From: Ectobacillus panaciterrae DSM 19096
GTDB lineage: Bacteria; Bacillota; Bacilli; Bacillales; Bacillaceae_G
Direction: 5' to 3'
Assembly: GCF_000430785.1 (NCBI RefSeq)
Contig: NZ_KE387246.1
Coordinates: forward strand, 111,421 to 175,420
Length of the DNA stretch: 64,000 bases
Position numbers and translations under genes: made by a program. Below the pieces are notes generated by a model. That model worked only from the letters and a program-made list of their open reading frames with translations. It was not told where the DNA came from and made no database searches. Positions 28,596-37,686 of this stretch are shown here, in pieces (positions within the stretch are counted from its first letter, which is position 1; each line of letters opens with the position of its first letter).

Positions 28596-28804
28596 AAGCT
28601 TCTACCTCCGATATGCTGGAAAATCATTGTACATATTATACTATAAATTTCGTAAGCAGCACTACATGAAAAAAGCAGTAATATTATGCACTTTGCTGTA
28701 TTTTTATCTACTTATTTATCTTAAAATATGAAAATGAATTTTTTGGAAAAACTAAAAAAAATAATTATATCTAAAAAATTTTAATAAAAACTAAAAAAAC
28801 TATG

Positions 28805-28832
28805 TTCACAATTGTCTGATTATATGTATAAT
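28805..28832 (+). promoter_or_regulatory. SigA promoter of the opp operon
   Basis: TTCACA and TATAAT with a 16-nt spacer in a very AT-rich region. It lies 84 nt upstream of the oppA remnant. The rest of the gap from 28596 to 28915 shows nothing else recognisable. Confidence 0.5.
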
Positions 28833-28915
28833 TGAAATTGTAGGAACCAAGCGACAAATTTCGCCAGCTTTGTCATTTCTGCATTTTTAACATTTATGCG
28901 CTGTTTCCTTTAAGC

Positions 28916-29927
28916 TTGAACAACACGATGGAAGATCTTTACACGCTCGACAAAGATGATAAGCCAGTTCCGGCCGTTGCAAAATCTTACGAGAAGCTCG
29001 AAGATGAAAAGAAGTATGTATTCAAGCTTCACGAAGATGCGAAATGGTCTAACGGCGCCCTGGTAACAGCGAAAAATTTCGTGTATGTTTGGCAGCATGC
29101 ATTAAATCATGAATGCGCTTACATTATGTTCGACGTAAAAAATACAGAGAAGACAAACAAAGGTGAAGTGCCGGCCGGTCAGCTTGGTGTAAAAACAGTG
29201 GATGACTACATATTGGAAATTGAGCTTGAAACGGCAGTACCGTATTTCGTAAGCTTAACTGTATTTCCAACGTTCTATCCATTATAAGGAAGGAATCGAA
29301 AACGTACTTCTGAACAGCGGTTCTATCGGTGCTACGGATTAATGCCAAAAGGTTTCGTAGCAGGTCCGGACAAAAAAGACTTCCGCGAAGCGAATGGTAA
29401 ATTTGTGAAAATAAATGTCAAAGAAGCACAAAAATTGTGGGAAGCTGGTAAGAAAGAAGCTGGAGTTGACAGTATTTCCAAACTATGGTAATGGTAATTT
29501 TAAGAAAATTAAAAAAATTGAAGAGCAGCTTGAAAAGAACTTACCTGGCTTAACTGTAGCAATCAAGCAACAGCTATTTGCACAAAAGCTGTTGCTTGAG
29601 TCTAGCGGACGATACGATATGGCATTAACGGGCTGGAATCCTGATCATCCGGATCCGATGATATTCGCGGACATGTTTGTAACAAACAGCTCTTATAACC
29701 AAATGAGCTATTCTAACCTCAAATACGATGATCTAATTAAGAAAGCGAAAACAACAGATACGTCTGATTTACAGACTCGTTGGAACGACATGCTAAAAGC
29801 TGAAAAAATTCTGTTTGAAGACGCAGCGATTGCTCCTGTAATTCAATGCGGAAGAGCGTATTTACAAAAGGATTATGTTAAGGGAGTTATTGAGCATAAA
29901 TTCGGCGGAGACTTCAGCTTCAAGTAG
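28916..29927 (+). pseudogene. oppA: Broken oppA (oligopeptide-binding protein gene)
   Basis: OppA-like sequence is spread over at least three frame segments. MEDLYTLDKDDKPVPAVAKS and WSNGALVTAKNFVYVWQHAL lie in the first (to about 29287). KGFVAGPDKKDFREANGKF lies in another (about 29349-29400). LTGWNPDHPDPMIFADMFVT lies in the last (29415-29927). The signal peptide, lipobox and first domain segment are missing, and a large part of the middle (over 200 codons of a normal 540) is gone. No functional binding protein can be made from this copy, although oppBCDF downstream are intact. Confidence 0.85.
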
Positions 29928-29940
29928 GCTCATGTTAAAT

Positions 29941-30023
29941 AGTAAGAAAATACTGAACTTTCAGCAGTTTAAGTGGGATAATATTAAAAAGTAAGAAAAT
30001 ACTAAACTTTGAGCAGTTCAAGT
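29941..30023 (+). repeat. Imperfect 34-bp direct repeat between oppA and oppB
   Basis: AGTAAGAAAATACTGAACTT at 29941 recurs with few changes at 29990 (AGTAAGAAAATACTAAACTT), each followed by a GCAGTTTAAGT-like end; the period is 49 nt. A weak hairpin (ATGTCT / AGACAT, 30030-30047) follows, at the place where opp operons often have a partial terminator. Confidence 0.6.
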
Positions 30024-30130
30024 AGGTATATGTCTCAGGAAGACATGTACTCTTCTTTTACTACATATAAGCAAAGGTGTTTTTTTGAAAAGTTGTTAGA
30101 ACATTTCGTAAAATATGAGGGGGTGCTGGT

Positions 30131-31060
30131 GTGGGACGTTATACATTACAACGTTTCGTTTACATGATTATCACTTTGTTTTTGATTACAACATTCACGT
30201 TCTTTTTAATGAAGTTATTGCCAGGTTCTCCACTGCAAAACCAAGAGAAGCTGACACCGGAGCAAAGAGAGATAATATTGGAAAAATATGGACTGAATGA
30301 CCCTGTACCTGTACAGTATGCTCATTACATGTCCAATTTGGTGCAAGGTGATTTAGGCATATCTTTTAAATATGACAATCGTCCTGTAACAGAAATGATT
30401 GGAACTCGTATTGGGCCGTCTGCCCAATTAGGTTTCCAAGCTTTAGTACTGGGGACATTTGTAGGTTTGCTGCTAGGTATTGTTGCTGCACTTAGAAATA
30501 ATACGTGGGTCGACTATGGTGCAACAGTCGTTTCCGTAATCGGTATTTCCGTACCGTCTTTCGTATTCGCCGCTCTTTTGCAATATTATGTGGGCGTTAA
30601 GTTAGGCTGGCTGCCTGTAGCATTCTGGAAGGGATTCTCCTATACCATTCTTCCGACAATCGCCCTTTCGGTGTTTGTAACTGCAAATATCGCTCGTTTT
30701 GCACGTACAGAACTGCTTGAGGTTATGAATTCTGAGTATATTTTAACAGCGAAAGCAAAAGGGGTAAGCCAATTAGGCATTATCATCAAACACGCATTGC
30801 GTAACGCATTAATTCCTGTTATCACAATTCTTGGTCCTATGGCCGTTAACTTAATGACGGGAACACTCGTTATTGAACGTATTTTCTCTGTTCCAGGTCT
30901 TGGGGAACAGTTCGTCACCTCTATTGGATTGAATGACTATACAGTTATTATGGGAACGACTATTTTCTACAGCGCACTGTTTGTTATCGTAATCTTTATT
31001 GTAGACTTGCTGTATGGAGTAGTTGATCCGCGCATTCGTTTAGCGGGAGGGAAGAAATAA
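30131..31060 (+). CDS. oppB: Oligopeptide ABC transporter permease OppB
   Basis: A 309-residue inner-membrane permease with six hydrophobic helices. The N-terminal MIITLFLITTFTFFLMKLLP and GLNDPVPVQYAHYMSNLVQGDLG are typical of DppB/OppB. The ABC-coupling EAA loop is ELLEVMNSEYILTAKAKGVS. The start is GTG behind GAGGGGGTG. It overlaps oppC by 1 nt (TAATG). Confidence 0.92.
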   Translation: MGRYTLQRFVYMIITLFLITTFTFFLMKLLPGSPLQNQEKLTPEQREIILEKYGLNDPVPVQYAHYMSNLVQGDLGISFKYDNRPVTEMIGTRIGPSAQLGFQALVLGTFVGLLLGIVAALRNNTWVDYGATVVSVIGISVPSFVFAALLQYYVGVKLGWLPVAFWKGFSYTILPTIALSVFVTANIARFARTELLEVMNSEYILTAKAKGVSQLGIIIKHALRNALIPVITILGPMAVNLMTGTLVIERIFSVPGLGEQFVTSIGLNDYTVIMGTTIFYSALFVIVIFIVDLLYGVVDPRIRLAGGKK

Positions 31061-32085
31061 TGGGAATAATGAAAGAAAAACAAGTTAACCTGTCTCCAGA
31101 TTTGTTTCAGCCTGCTGATAGAAACGCGGGAGAGAACGAGAAAATTGTCCGCCCAAGCTTGACGTATTGGCAGGATGTAAAAAGACGTCTATTCCAAAAT
31201 AAAGGCGCTATTGCCGGATTAATCATGTTGATTATAGTTATATTCTTTGCAGCTTTTGGTCCTTCTATGAGCAAATACTCCTTTAAAGACCAAGATTTAA
31301 ACCGTGCAAAGCTTCCTCCAAAAATTCCAGTATTGGAGCAAATTTCTTGGCTGCCGTTTAACGGTACGGACCAGTACGGTGTAGATCAATATAAGAAGCG
31401 TGATATTAAAGAGAACTTCTGGTTCGGTACAGATGACTTGGGCCGCGATCTTTGGACAAGAACTTGGGAAGGTACGCGCATTTCCCTCTATATTGGTTTG
31501 CTAGCAGCTTTAATTGATATGATTATCGGTGTTACATACGGAGGGGTTTCCGGATTCTACGGCGGCCGTGTCGACAATATTATGCAGCGTATCGCTGAAA
31601 TATTAAATGGTATTCCGTTCTTAATTATCGTTATTCTTTTCGTTATCATTCTAGAGCCTGGGGTTATCTCTATTTCTTTAGCATTGGTAATTACCGGCTG
31701 GATCAACATGTCGCGGATTGTGCGCGGTCAAGTATTAAAGCTGAAAAACCAAGAATATGTATTGGCTTCCCGTACGCTTGGCGCATCTAACGGAAAGCTG
31801 ATAGCAAAGCATTTGATTCCAAATGTAATGGGACCAATTATTGTAATGGCAATGTTCACAATTCCTGCAGCAATTTTCACTGAAGCATTCCTAAGCTTTA
31901 TCGGTCTTGGTATTCGTCCGCCGTTCGCGTCTCTAGGATCTCTCGTAAGTGACGGATATAAATCCATTCAAACATATCCGCACGTGATGTTCATTCCTGC
32001 GGCAGTCATCAGTTCATTAATCTTAAGCTTGAACTTATTGGCAGACGGATTGCGTGATGCACTAGATCCGAAAATGCGTAAGTAA
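31060..32085 (+). CDS. oppC: Oligopeptide ABC transporter permease OppC
   Basis: A 341-residue permease partner of OppB. A cytosolic N-terminal extension (to about residue 45) precedes KGAIAGLIMLIIVIFFAAFG. FGTDDLGRDLWTRTWEGTRI is the OppC/DppC signature, and VLKLKNQEYVLASRTLGASN is the EAA loop. It is coupled to oppB through the TAATG overlap, with a GGGAGG site at the end of oppB. Confidence 0.92.
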   Translation: MGIMKEKQVNLSPDLFQPADRNAGENEKIVRPSLTYWQDVKRRLFQNKGAIAGLIMLIIVIFFAAFGPSMSKYSFKDQDLNRAKLPPKIPVLEQISWLPFNGTDQYGVDQYKKRDIKENFWFGTDDLGRDLWTRTWEGTRISLYIGLLAALIDMIIGVTYGGVSGFYGGRVDNIMQRIAEILNGIPFLIIVILFVIILEPGVISISLALVITGWINMSRIVRGQVLKLKNQEYVLASRTLGASNGKLIAKHLIPNVMGPIIVMAMFTIPAAIFTEAFLSFIGLGIRPPFASLGSLVSDGYKSIQTYPHVMFIPAAVISSLILSLNLLADGLRDALDPKMRK

Positions 32086-32105
32086 ATCAGAAAGGAGAGA
32101 AATAT

Positions 32106-33152
32106 ATGGAAAAACTATTGGAAGTTAAAGATTTGCAAATCTCCTTTGAAACGCATGCCGGTGAGGTGTTTGCAGTGCGCGGTGTCAGCTTTGACTTGAA
32201 AAAGGGAGAAACTATAGCAATCGTAGGGGAATCAGGTTCCGGTAAATCAGTAACCTCTAAAGCGCTGATGGGGCTGATCCCAAATCCGCCGGGACGTATT
32301 AAAGGCGGCGAAATCTTATTTGAAGGCCGTGACCTTGCAAAGCTGCCAGAGAAGGAAATGCAGCAAATCCGCGGAAAAGAAATCTCTATGATCTTCCAAG
32401 ATCCGATGACATCTTTGAATCCGACGATGACAATCGGCAATCAAATTATGGAAGGTTTGATCAAGCATCAAAAGATGAGCAAAGCAGACGCTCGCAAAGT
32501 AGCGATTGAGCTGATTGACCTTGTAGGCATTCCGAATCCTGAAGCTCGTTTGAAGCAATATCCGCACCAATTTTCCGGCGGTATGAGACAGCGTGTTGTA
32601 ATTGCGATGGCACTTGCTTGTAACCCGAAATTATTGATTGCTGATGAACCGACGACAGCTCTTGACGTAACGATTCAAGCGCAAATTTTAGAGCTTATGA
32701 AGGATATTCAGCAAAAAACAGAAGCAGCAATTATTTTCATTACGCATGACCTTGGTGTAGTTGCAAACGTGGCTGACCGCGTTGCAGTAATGTATGCAGG
32801 GAAAATTGTAGAAATCGGAACGGTTGACGAAATTTTCTACAATCCTAAGCATCCGTATACATGGGGACTATTGGCATCCATGCCAAGCTTAGACGGCAAA
32901 GATGAAGAGCTGTATGCGATTTCTGGTTCTCCTCCAGACTTGATTAGGCCGCCGAAGGGCGATGCTTTTGCAGCACGGAACCCTCGTGCGCTAAAGATTG
33001 ATTTTGAAATGGAGCCGCCAATGTTTAAGGTGAGCGAAACACACTATGCGGCAACGTGGCTGCTTCATGAAAATGCGCCAAACGTAGAGCCTCCTGAAAT
33101 CGTACAAAATCGTATTCGCCAAATGAAAGCAGGTGTGCGAAATGGCCGATAA
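32106..33152 (+). CDS. oppD: Oligopeptide ABC transporter ATPase OppD
   Basis: A 348-residue ATPase. Walker A is GESGSGKS (near residue 42), the signature is FSGGMRQR, Walker B is LLIADEPTTALDVT, and the H-loop is ITHDLG. The C-terminal oligopeptide/dipeptide extension (GSPPDLIRPPKGDAF onward) is present. AAAGGAGAG lies upstream. Its end overlaps oppF by 11 nt. Confidence 0.93.
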   Translation: MEKLLEVKDLQISFETHAGEVFAVRGVSFDLKKGETIAIVGESGSGKSVTSKALMGLIPNPPGRIKGGEILFEGRDLAKLPEKEMQQIRGKEISMIFQDPMTSLNPTMTIGNQIMEGLIKHQKMSKADARKVAIELIDLVGIPNPEARLKQYPHQFSGGMRQRVVIAMALACNPKLLIADEPTTALDVTIQAQILELMKDIQQKTEAAIIFITHDLGVVANVADRVAVMYAGKIVEIGTVDEIFYNPKHPYTWGLLASMPSLDGKDEELYAISGSPPDLIRPPKGDAFAARNPRALKIDFEMEPPMFKVSETHYAATWLLHENAPNVEPPEIVQNRIRQMKAGVRNGR

Positions 33153-34077
33153 GCGCGAAAAGTTAATTGAAATTAAAAACGTAAAGCAATACTTTAAAGT
33201 TGGCGGCGGCGTTGTAAAAGCTATTGACGATGTTTCGTTCGACATCTTTAAAGGAGAAACGTTCGGTCTTGTAGGAGAATCCGGTTCCGGTAAGTCTACA
33301 ACAGGCCGCACAATTATCCGCCTGTACGATGCAACCGCCGGAGAGGTTTTGTTCAACGGCGAAAACGTACACGGCAAAAAATCAAGAACAGAGTTAAAGA
33401 AATTTAACCGCAAAATGCAAATGATCTTCCAAGATCCATATGCATCCTTAAATCCGCGTATGACAGTTGCAGATATCATCGCAGAAGGAATTGACATTCA
33501 CGGTCTTGCGAAGAACAGAGAAGATCGCATGAAGCGTGTGTATGATTTGCTTGAAACAGTAGGTTTGAACCGTGAGCATGCAAGCCGTTACCCGCATGAA
33601 TTTTCCGGCGGTCAAAGGCAGCGTATCGGCATTGCTCGTGCACTGGCTGTTGAGCCTGAATTTATTATCGCGGACGAGCCGATTTCAGCTTTGGACGTAT
33701 CGATCCAAGCCCAGGTTGTAAACTTGCTTAAACAGCTGCAAAAGGAAAAAGGATTAACGTATTTGTTCATCGCTCATGATTTATCCATGGTAAAATATAT
33801 CAGCGATCGCATCGGTGTAATGTATCACGGGAGAATTGTAGAGCTTGCAGCAAGTGAAGAGCTGTACGAACATCCGATTCATCCTTACACAAAATCATTG
33901 CTGTCTGCGATCCCGCTTCCAGATCCAGATTATGAGCGCAACCGCAAGCGTATCATTTATGATCCGACACAGCATAACTACGGAAGCGAAGAGCCTGTTA
34001 TGCGCGAAGTTCGTCCGGAGCACTTTGTACTTTGCTCCGAAGCGGAATACAAAAAATATAAAGAGCTATATCAGTAA
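33142..34077 (+). CDS. oppF: Oligopeptide ABC transporter ATPase OppF
   Basis: A 311-residue ATPase partner of OppD. Walker A is GESGSGKST, the signature is FSGGQRQR, Walker B is FIIADEPISALDVS, and the H-loop is IAHDLS. The ATG at 33142 overlaps the oppD end and gives MADKREKLIEIKNV; the open frame begins three codons earlier without support. It is the last gene of the operon. Confidence 0.93.
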   Translation: MADKREKLIEIKNVKQYFKVGGGVVKAIDDVSFDIFKGETFGLVGESGSGKSTTGRTIIRLYDATAGEVLFNGENVHGKKSRTELKKFNRKMQMIFQDPYASLNPRMTVADIIAEGIDIHGLAKNREDRMKRVYDLLETVGLNREHASRYPHEFSGGQRQRIGIARALAVEPEFIIADEPISALDVSIQAQVVNLLKQLQKEKGLTYLFIAHDLSMVKYISDRIGVMYHGRIVELAASEELYEHPIHPYTKSLLSAIPLPDPDYERNRKRIIYDPTQHNYGSEEPVMREVRPEHFVLCSEAEYKKYKELYQ

Positions 34078-34084
34078 TAATTCA

Positions 34085-34123
34085 AAAGACCTGAGGAAAT
34101 TTGTTTCCGCAGGTCTTTTTTTA
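34085..34123 (+). terminator. Terminator of the opp operon
   Basis: AAAGACCTG...CAGGTCTTT with a further GGAAA / TTTCC pairing and a 7-T tail. Confidence 0.85.
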
Positions 34124-34218
34124 ATGCTGTTTTGGTAAAATTTGTTTTTAAATTTCGAACTTTGAGATATAATTTACATGTATTTCTGCTATTTACCTTT
34201 TATAGGGGAGTGAGTGAT

Positions 34219-34335
34219 GTGCATTCTGTTCCGCAATATGTGTATCCAGTATTCCTTATTGCATTTATTTTGTACCGAAGAATTAAACGTTCTATAGGGT
34301 TCCAGCAATTCATCTATAACAGACAGAAACGGTGA
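34219..34335 (+). pseudogene. Truncated DUF1453 (CcdC-like) membrane protein
   Basis: From a GTG with AGGGGAG 8 nt upstream the frame encodes about 38 residues: HSVPQYVYPVFLIAFILYRR then IKRSIGFQQF. This resembles the N terminus of CcdC-like/DUF1453 membrane proteins, which are normally several times longer. The frame then ends. Either a 3' deletion or a genuine single-helix protein is possible. Confidence 0.45.
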
Positions 34336-34377
34336 ATGAGCTTTTGTATGAGATGCAAGTTTTGTATAAGAGAAATA

Positions 34378-34408
34378 AAAAAACAGGGCAAATGCCCTGT
34401 TTATACAA
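34378..34408 (-). terminator. Terminator of the 67-residue protein gene
   Basis: AAACAGGGCA / TGCCCTGTTT stem, followed on the minus strand by seven T. Confidence 0.85.
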
Positions 34409-34418
34409 ATATTGTACA

Positions 34419-34622
34419 TTAGTATGTCCGCTTTTTATAAATTCCTTTTCCACCGACAGCATTCCAGCCGGTTTGTGTTTTAGCGCTTTGATCAATAAAC
34501 TCGCTTTTTCGTTTCCCGCCGAAAATCTTCTCGCCGATTCCGTTTGTAATGACGCCGACCGTAGCGGTAATGCCAATGACAAGGATGGCTACAATCGCTA
34601 AATCCAAAAAGTATGCCCCCAT
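34419..34622 (-). CDS. Small membrane protein of unknown function
   Basis: A 67-residue protein with one N-terminal hydrophobic helix (YFLDLAIVAILVIGITATVG) and a basic, Gly-rich cytosolic tail (IFGGKRKSEFIDQSAKTQTG). GAGGGGGA lies 7 nt before the ATG and a strong terminator follows the stop, so it is a real gene. I do not recognise the family. Confidence 0.7.
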   Translation of the reverse strand: MGAYFLDLAIVAILVIGITATVGVITNGIGEKIFGGKRKSEFIDQSAKTQTGWNAVGGKGIYKKRTY

Positions 34623-34738
34623 TTTTGTTCCCCCTCGTTAAAAAATCCCCTTTCTTCTATTGTATTGGAAATGCTGTGAGAAGAAAAGAAGAGCATTCAA
34701 AATTGTTTATCTTGCAAAACAAAAATGTGAAATTATTT

Positions 34739-34905
34739 TATTATACTCCCTATTTTGAAACGTATGATGCTTGCAGTACACAACAAACAAAAGAACAAGC
34801 CTATATGCTTAGAGACACAAGGAGGGCGTCTTGAAGGATTTGACCGCTACTATACTTGGCAGGAGCACTATGCCCATCTAAAAAGGATTAGGCGGTTTTT
34901 GCCCG
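34739..34905 (+). repeat. Dispersed repeat R2, full copy 5
   Basis: Right-hand part reads GCGTCTTGAAGGATTTGACC, GCTACTATACTTGGCAGGAG, then CCCATCTAAAAAGGATTAGG. The left part (GAAACGTATGATGCTTGCAG, TACACAACA) aligns with the copy at 35628. Confidence 0.75.
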
Positions 34906-35174
34906 GTTTTTCTCAGCTTATTTTTAAAATTACAAACGACAATTTATTACAAAATTTGCAAATATCTTACGTTTTGTATATATTTTGTATAACCTTTTTT
35001 TCGTTTTTTTAAAGAAATTAATATATATTTCTTGCTTGTCTTATTGTATAATGAGTATTAAGCTACTTATTTAAAGTAATTGTAAACTGAAAACGAATTT
35101 CACTTAGGTTTTACTTAGATTTCATTTAGGTAAGTGCGTAGTTCAATACTCGTCAAAAGAGGAGTGAGTAAATA

Positions 35175-35570
35175 ATGGTAACATTATATAGTTCACCAAG
35201 TTGCACGTCTTGTAGAAAGGCAAAGCTTTGGTTGGAGGAAAATCACATTCCTTATACAGAGAGAAATATTTTCTCTGAACCGTTAACAATTAATGAAATT
35301 AAAGAAATTCTTCGTATGACTGAGAGCGGAACAGACGAAATTATCTCTACTCGTTCTAAGATTTTCCAAGAATTAGACATTAACCTAGAATCATTACCGC
35401 TTCAAGATTTATATAAACTGATCCATGATTATCCAGGCATTCTTCGCCGTCCGATTATCATTGATGAGAAACGTTTGCAAGTAGGCTATAACGAAGATGA
35501 AATTCGCCGCTTCTTACCGCGTACGGTAAGAACGTTCCAGTTGCGCGAGGCGCAAAAACTGGTTAACTAA
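35175..35570 (+). CDS. spxA: Spx, redox-sensing transcription regulator
   Basis: A 131-residue ArsC-fold protein that binds the RNA polymerase alpha C-terminal domain and activates thiol-stress genes. The CxxC redox switch is in [13 protein letters not shown] (Cys10/Cys13), the RPI motif is [16 protein letters not shown], and the C terminus LREAQKLVN is intact. GAGGAGTGAG lies upstream. The upstream stretch 34910-35174 is AT-rich; TATAAT at 35047-35052 is a possible -10. SpxH (43277), which delivers Spx to ClpXP, is encoded in the same window. Confidence 0.95.
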   Translation: MVTLYSSPSCTSCRKAKLWLEENHIPYTERNIFSEPLTINEIKEILRMTESGTDEIISTRSKIFQELDINLESLPLQDLYKLIHDYPGILRRPIIIDEKRLQVGYNEDEIRRFLPRTVRTFQLREAQKLVN

Positions 35571-35587
35571 TCGGCCTTCCTTGTGTA

Positions 35588-35616
35588 AAAAGTTCCTGAT
35601 TCAGGAGCTTTTTTTT
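35588..35616 (+). terminator. Terminator of spxA
   Basis: AAGTTCCTG / CAGGAGCTT stem with an ATT loop and a run of eight T. Confidence 0.8.
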
Positions 35617-35627
35617 GTAAACATAAG

Positions 35628-35790
35628 AAATGATAAAATTTCGCGGTAATGCTACCAATTACTTTCCTTCGTTTGAAACTCATGATGCTCACAGTATACA
35701 ATATATGTTTAGTAATACAGACGCCGTCTTAAAGGATTTGACCGTTACATATTCGGCAGGCACTCTATGCCCATCTAACAAAGAACACAG
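35628..35790 (+). repeat. Dispersed repeat R2, full copy 6
   Basis: Begins ATGATAAAATTTCGCGGTAA, then ACGCCGTCTTAAAGGATTTG, ATTCGGCAGGCACTCTATGC and CCATCTAACAAAG. Same orientation as the other five copies. Confidence 0.75.
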
Positions 35791-35841
35791 CATAGATTTC
35801 ACCCGTGCTGCGTTTCTTACTATATAAAAATGAATGAGACA

Positions 35842-35868
35842 GAAGGGCTGTACCATAGCGGTACAGCC
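35842..35868 (-). terminator. Terminator of yjbE
   Basis: AGGGCTGTACC / GGTACAGCCCT 11-bp stem with a 5-nt loop, 7 nt beyond the yjbE stop. The tail on the minus strand is only moderately T-rich. Confidence 0.65.
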
Positions 35869-35875
35869 CTGAACT

Positions 35876-36550
35876 TTAATTATGAGCTTTTTTCATCTTA
35901 ATTTGATTCATAATATATCCAGCTGATAAAACGGCAATTACCGTTATAATTGGCAATGCAAAATCTAAATAAGGATATTGTGCAAAGAAGTTTGCTAATC
36001 GATGTTCATGCAGAATCATTTTTCCGGCTGTATACGCTAAGATGCCCGCACCTACATATACTAAAGAAGGATACCTCTCCATAAAAGTCAAAATGAGCTT
36101 GCTTCCCCAGATGATAATCGGAACAGATACTAACAAACCGAGAACAACAAGAATGATATGACCTTCTGCTGCGCCTGCAATCGCTAGTACGTTATCAAAT
36201 CCCATTACAATATCAGCAAATACAATGGTACGTACGGCAGCCATCAATGTAGTGCTGGCTTTAATATTTGATAGGTCATCTCCTTCATCTGCAAGAAGGT
36301 TGTAGGCAATAAATAGAAGAAGAATACCTCCGACCAGCTGTAAAAATGGAATTTGCAATAGGTAAACAGCTACAATTGTTAATAAAATACGAATGACAAT
36401 TGCTAAGCCGGTTCCAAGAAAAATTGCTTTATTACGCTGTTTTTCCGGCAAATTTCGGCTTGCCAAGGCAATTACAATGGCGTTATCTCCGCCTAAAACA
36501 ATGTCTATCCCAATAATGATTAACACCGACATCAGGAAATCTAAATCCAT
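35876..36550 (-). CDS. yjbE: TerC family membrane protein YjbE
   Basis: A 224-residue membrane protein with about seven helices. The metal-site Asp blocks of the TerC family are visible: IIIGIDIVLGGDNAIVIALA at the N terminus and IVFADIVMGFDNVLAIAGAA in the second half. TerC proteins of B. subtilis, including YjbE (MeeF), support manganese export and metalation of secreted proteins. A GGGGGAAAATT site precedes the ATG. A SigA promoter at 36712-36740 leaves a leader of about 150 nt. Position between spxA and mecA matches B. subtilis. Confidence 0.87.
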   Translation of the reverse strand: MDLDFLMSVLIIIGIDIVLGGDNAIVIALASRNLPEKQRNKAIFLGTGLAIVIRILLTIVAVYLLQIPFLQLVGGILLLFIAYNLLADEGDDLSNIKASTTLMAAVRTIVFADIVMGFDNVLAIAGAAEGHIILVVLGLLVSVPIIIWGSKLILTFMERYPSLVYVGAGILAYTAGKMILHEHRLANFFAQYPYLDFALPIITVIAVLSAGYIMNQIKMKKAHN

Positions 36551-36705
36551 AATTTTCCCCCGTTTACCGAAATAAATTCCGCTCTACTTGTCCACAAACT
36601 CTTCTTTTTTAGGAGTAAGAACCGGAGTTAAGAGCCTGATTGAAACAACTGACATCTGCGATAAACCCGTTCTGCTGATGGTGTTTTGCTTTCTGTCTAA
36701 GTACT
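36551..36705 (-). promoter_or_regulatory. Long untranslated leader of yjbE
   Basis: Transcription from the promoter at 36712-36740 would start near 36705 and give about 150 nt before the yjbE ATG. The leader has an ACTC / GAGT hairpin with an A-rich loop near 36600, but none of the conserved words of the yybP-ykoY manganese riboswitch. Class unknown. Confidence 0.35.
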
Positions 36706-36711
36706 TTAATC

Positions 36712-36740
36712 ACTATAAGGGAATCTGTCCACTGTGTCAA
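36712..36740 (-). promoter_or_regulatory. SigA promoter of yjbE
   Basis: A perfect TTGACA -35 and TATAGT -10 with a 17-nt spacer on the minus strand. The rest of the gap to mecA (36741-36959) shows no ORF; TATGATAAT near 36886 may be the mecA -10. Confidence 0.75.
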
Positions 36741-36959
36741 GAATGGTAAACTTTCTAAGTTTGTCGAACAGAGGAGAATAGGTAAATGACTGTTTTTCAA
36801 AAAAAGCAGTAATTTTATTTCCATTATGCGCGGTCTTATCATAAAATGAGAGTACAAGATTTTTAGGTGATTTTCTGTAAACATGATATGATAATGCAAA
36901 TACATTCTAGGGGGTTTCCCTTCATAGAACAAGCATAAGAAAGAAGGGAGAGATCTTAA

Positions 36960-37628
36960 GTGGAAATTGAAAGAATTAATGAGAATACTGTTAAGTTTTA
37001 TATATCATACGTCGATATCGAGGAACGCGGCTTTAACCGTGATGAAATTTGGTATAATCGCGAGCGGAGCGAGCAGCTGTTTTGGGAGATGATGGATGAA
37101 GCGCGGGATCATGATGATTTCTTTGTAGACGGCCCGCTTTGGATCCAAGTGCAGGCACTTGATAAAGGTATTGAAGTAATTGTAACAAGAGCGCAGCTTT
37201 CAAAAGACGGCCAGAAGCTCGAGCTTCCGCTTCTGGATAAAATCATCGACATTCCGCTTGATGAAAGTCTTGAATCCTTGTTTGAGCAGCAATTAGAGCA
37301 AGAAGACTTTACGTACTTAAGCAAAGACGGCATCTTAGGGTTTCTTGTGAAGTTTGCAGATTTAGAGGATGTTATCTCGTTAAGTCACCGCCTGCAATTG
37401 GAAGATATTAAAAATGAACTGTATGTATTTGATAAACGATACTATTTATATGTAGAATTTGATGAAACGTTACATGAAGAAGAAGATATAGATAGTATAC
37501 TTAGCATTGTACTGGAATACGGAGAAGAGTCTGCTATGACAGTTTATCGTGTACAGGAGTATGGGAAGCAGATTATTGCAGAGCAAGCATTAGAAACAAT
37601 TCGCAATAATTTTCCTCCTCTAGCATAA
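36960..37628 (+). CDS. mecA: Adaptor protein MecA
   Basis: A 222-residue ClpC adaptor that targets ComK (and other substrates) for degradation. The N-terminal substrate-binding domain starts MEIERINENTVKFYISYVDI; a Glu/Asp-rich linker (about residues 105-120) leads to the C-terminal ClpC-binding domain (LEDVISLSHRLQLEDIKNEL, ending in IIAEQALETIRNNFPPL). The start is GTG behind AAGGGAGAG. Gene position matches B. subtilis. Confidence 0.93.
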   Translation: MEIERINENTVKFYISYVDIEERGFNRDEIWYNRERSEQLFWEMMDEARDHDDFFVDGPLWIQVQALDKGIEVIVTRAQLSKDGQKLELPLLDKIIDIPLDESLESLFEQQLEQEDFTYLSKDGILGFLVKFADLEDVISLSHRLQLEDIKNELYVFDKRYYLYVEFDETLHEEEDIDSILSIVLEYGEESAMTVYRVQEYGKQIIAEQALETIRNNFPPLA

Positions 37629-37661
37629 ACCGATTTCTTTATGATGAAATCGGTTTTTTTT
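37627..37661 (+). terminator. Terminator of mecA
   Basis: AAACCGATTTC / GAAATCGGTTT stem followed by seven or more T. Confidence 0.85.
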
Positions 37662-37686
37662 GTATTGAAATTGTGAAATTTAGGTA

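Noticed and set aside
34132..34218. Upstream extension of the DUF1453-like fragment
   Set aside because: It includes the opp terminator tail and the ribosome binding site; the start at 34219 is better placed.
36551..36705. yybP-ykoY manganese riboswitch before yjbE
   Set aside because: The conserved GGGGAGUA-type words and their partner loop are not present in the leader.
36609..36932. 107-codon frame on the minus strand
   Set aside because: It runs through the yjbE promoter and the mecA upstream region, has no ribosome binding site and an unlikely His/Cys-rich composition.
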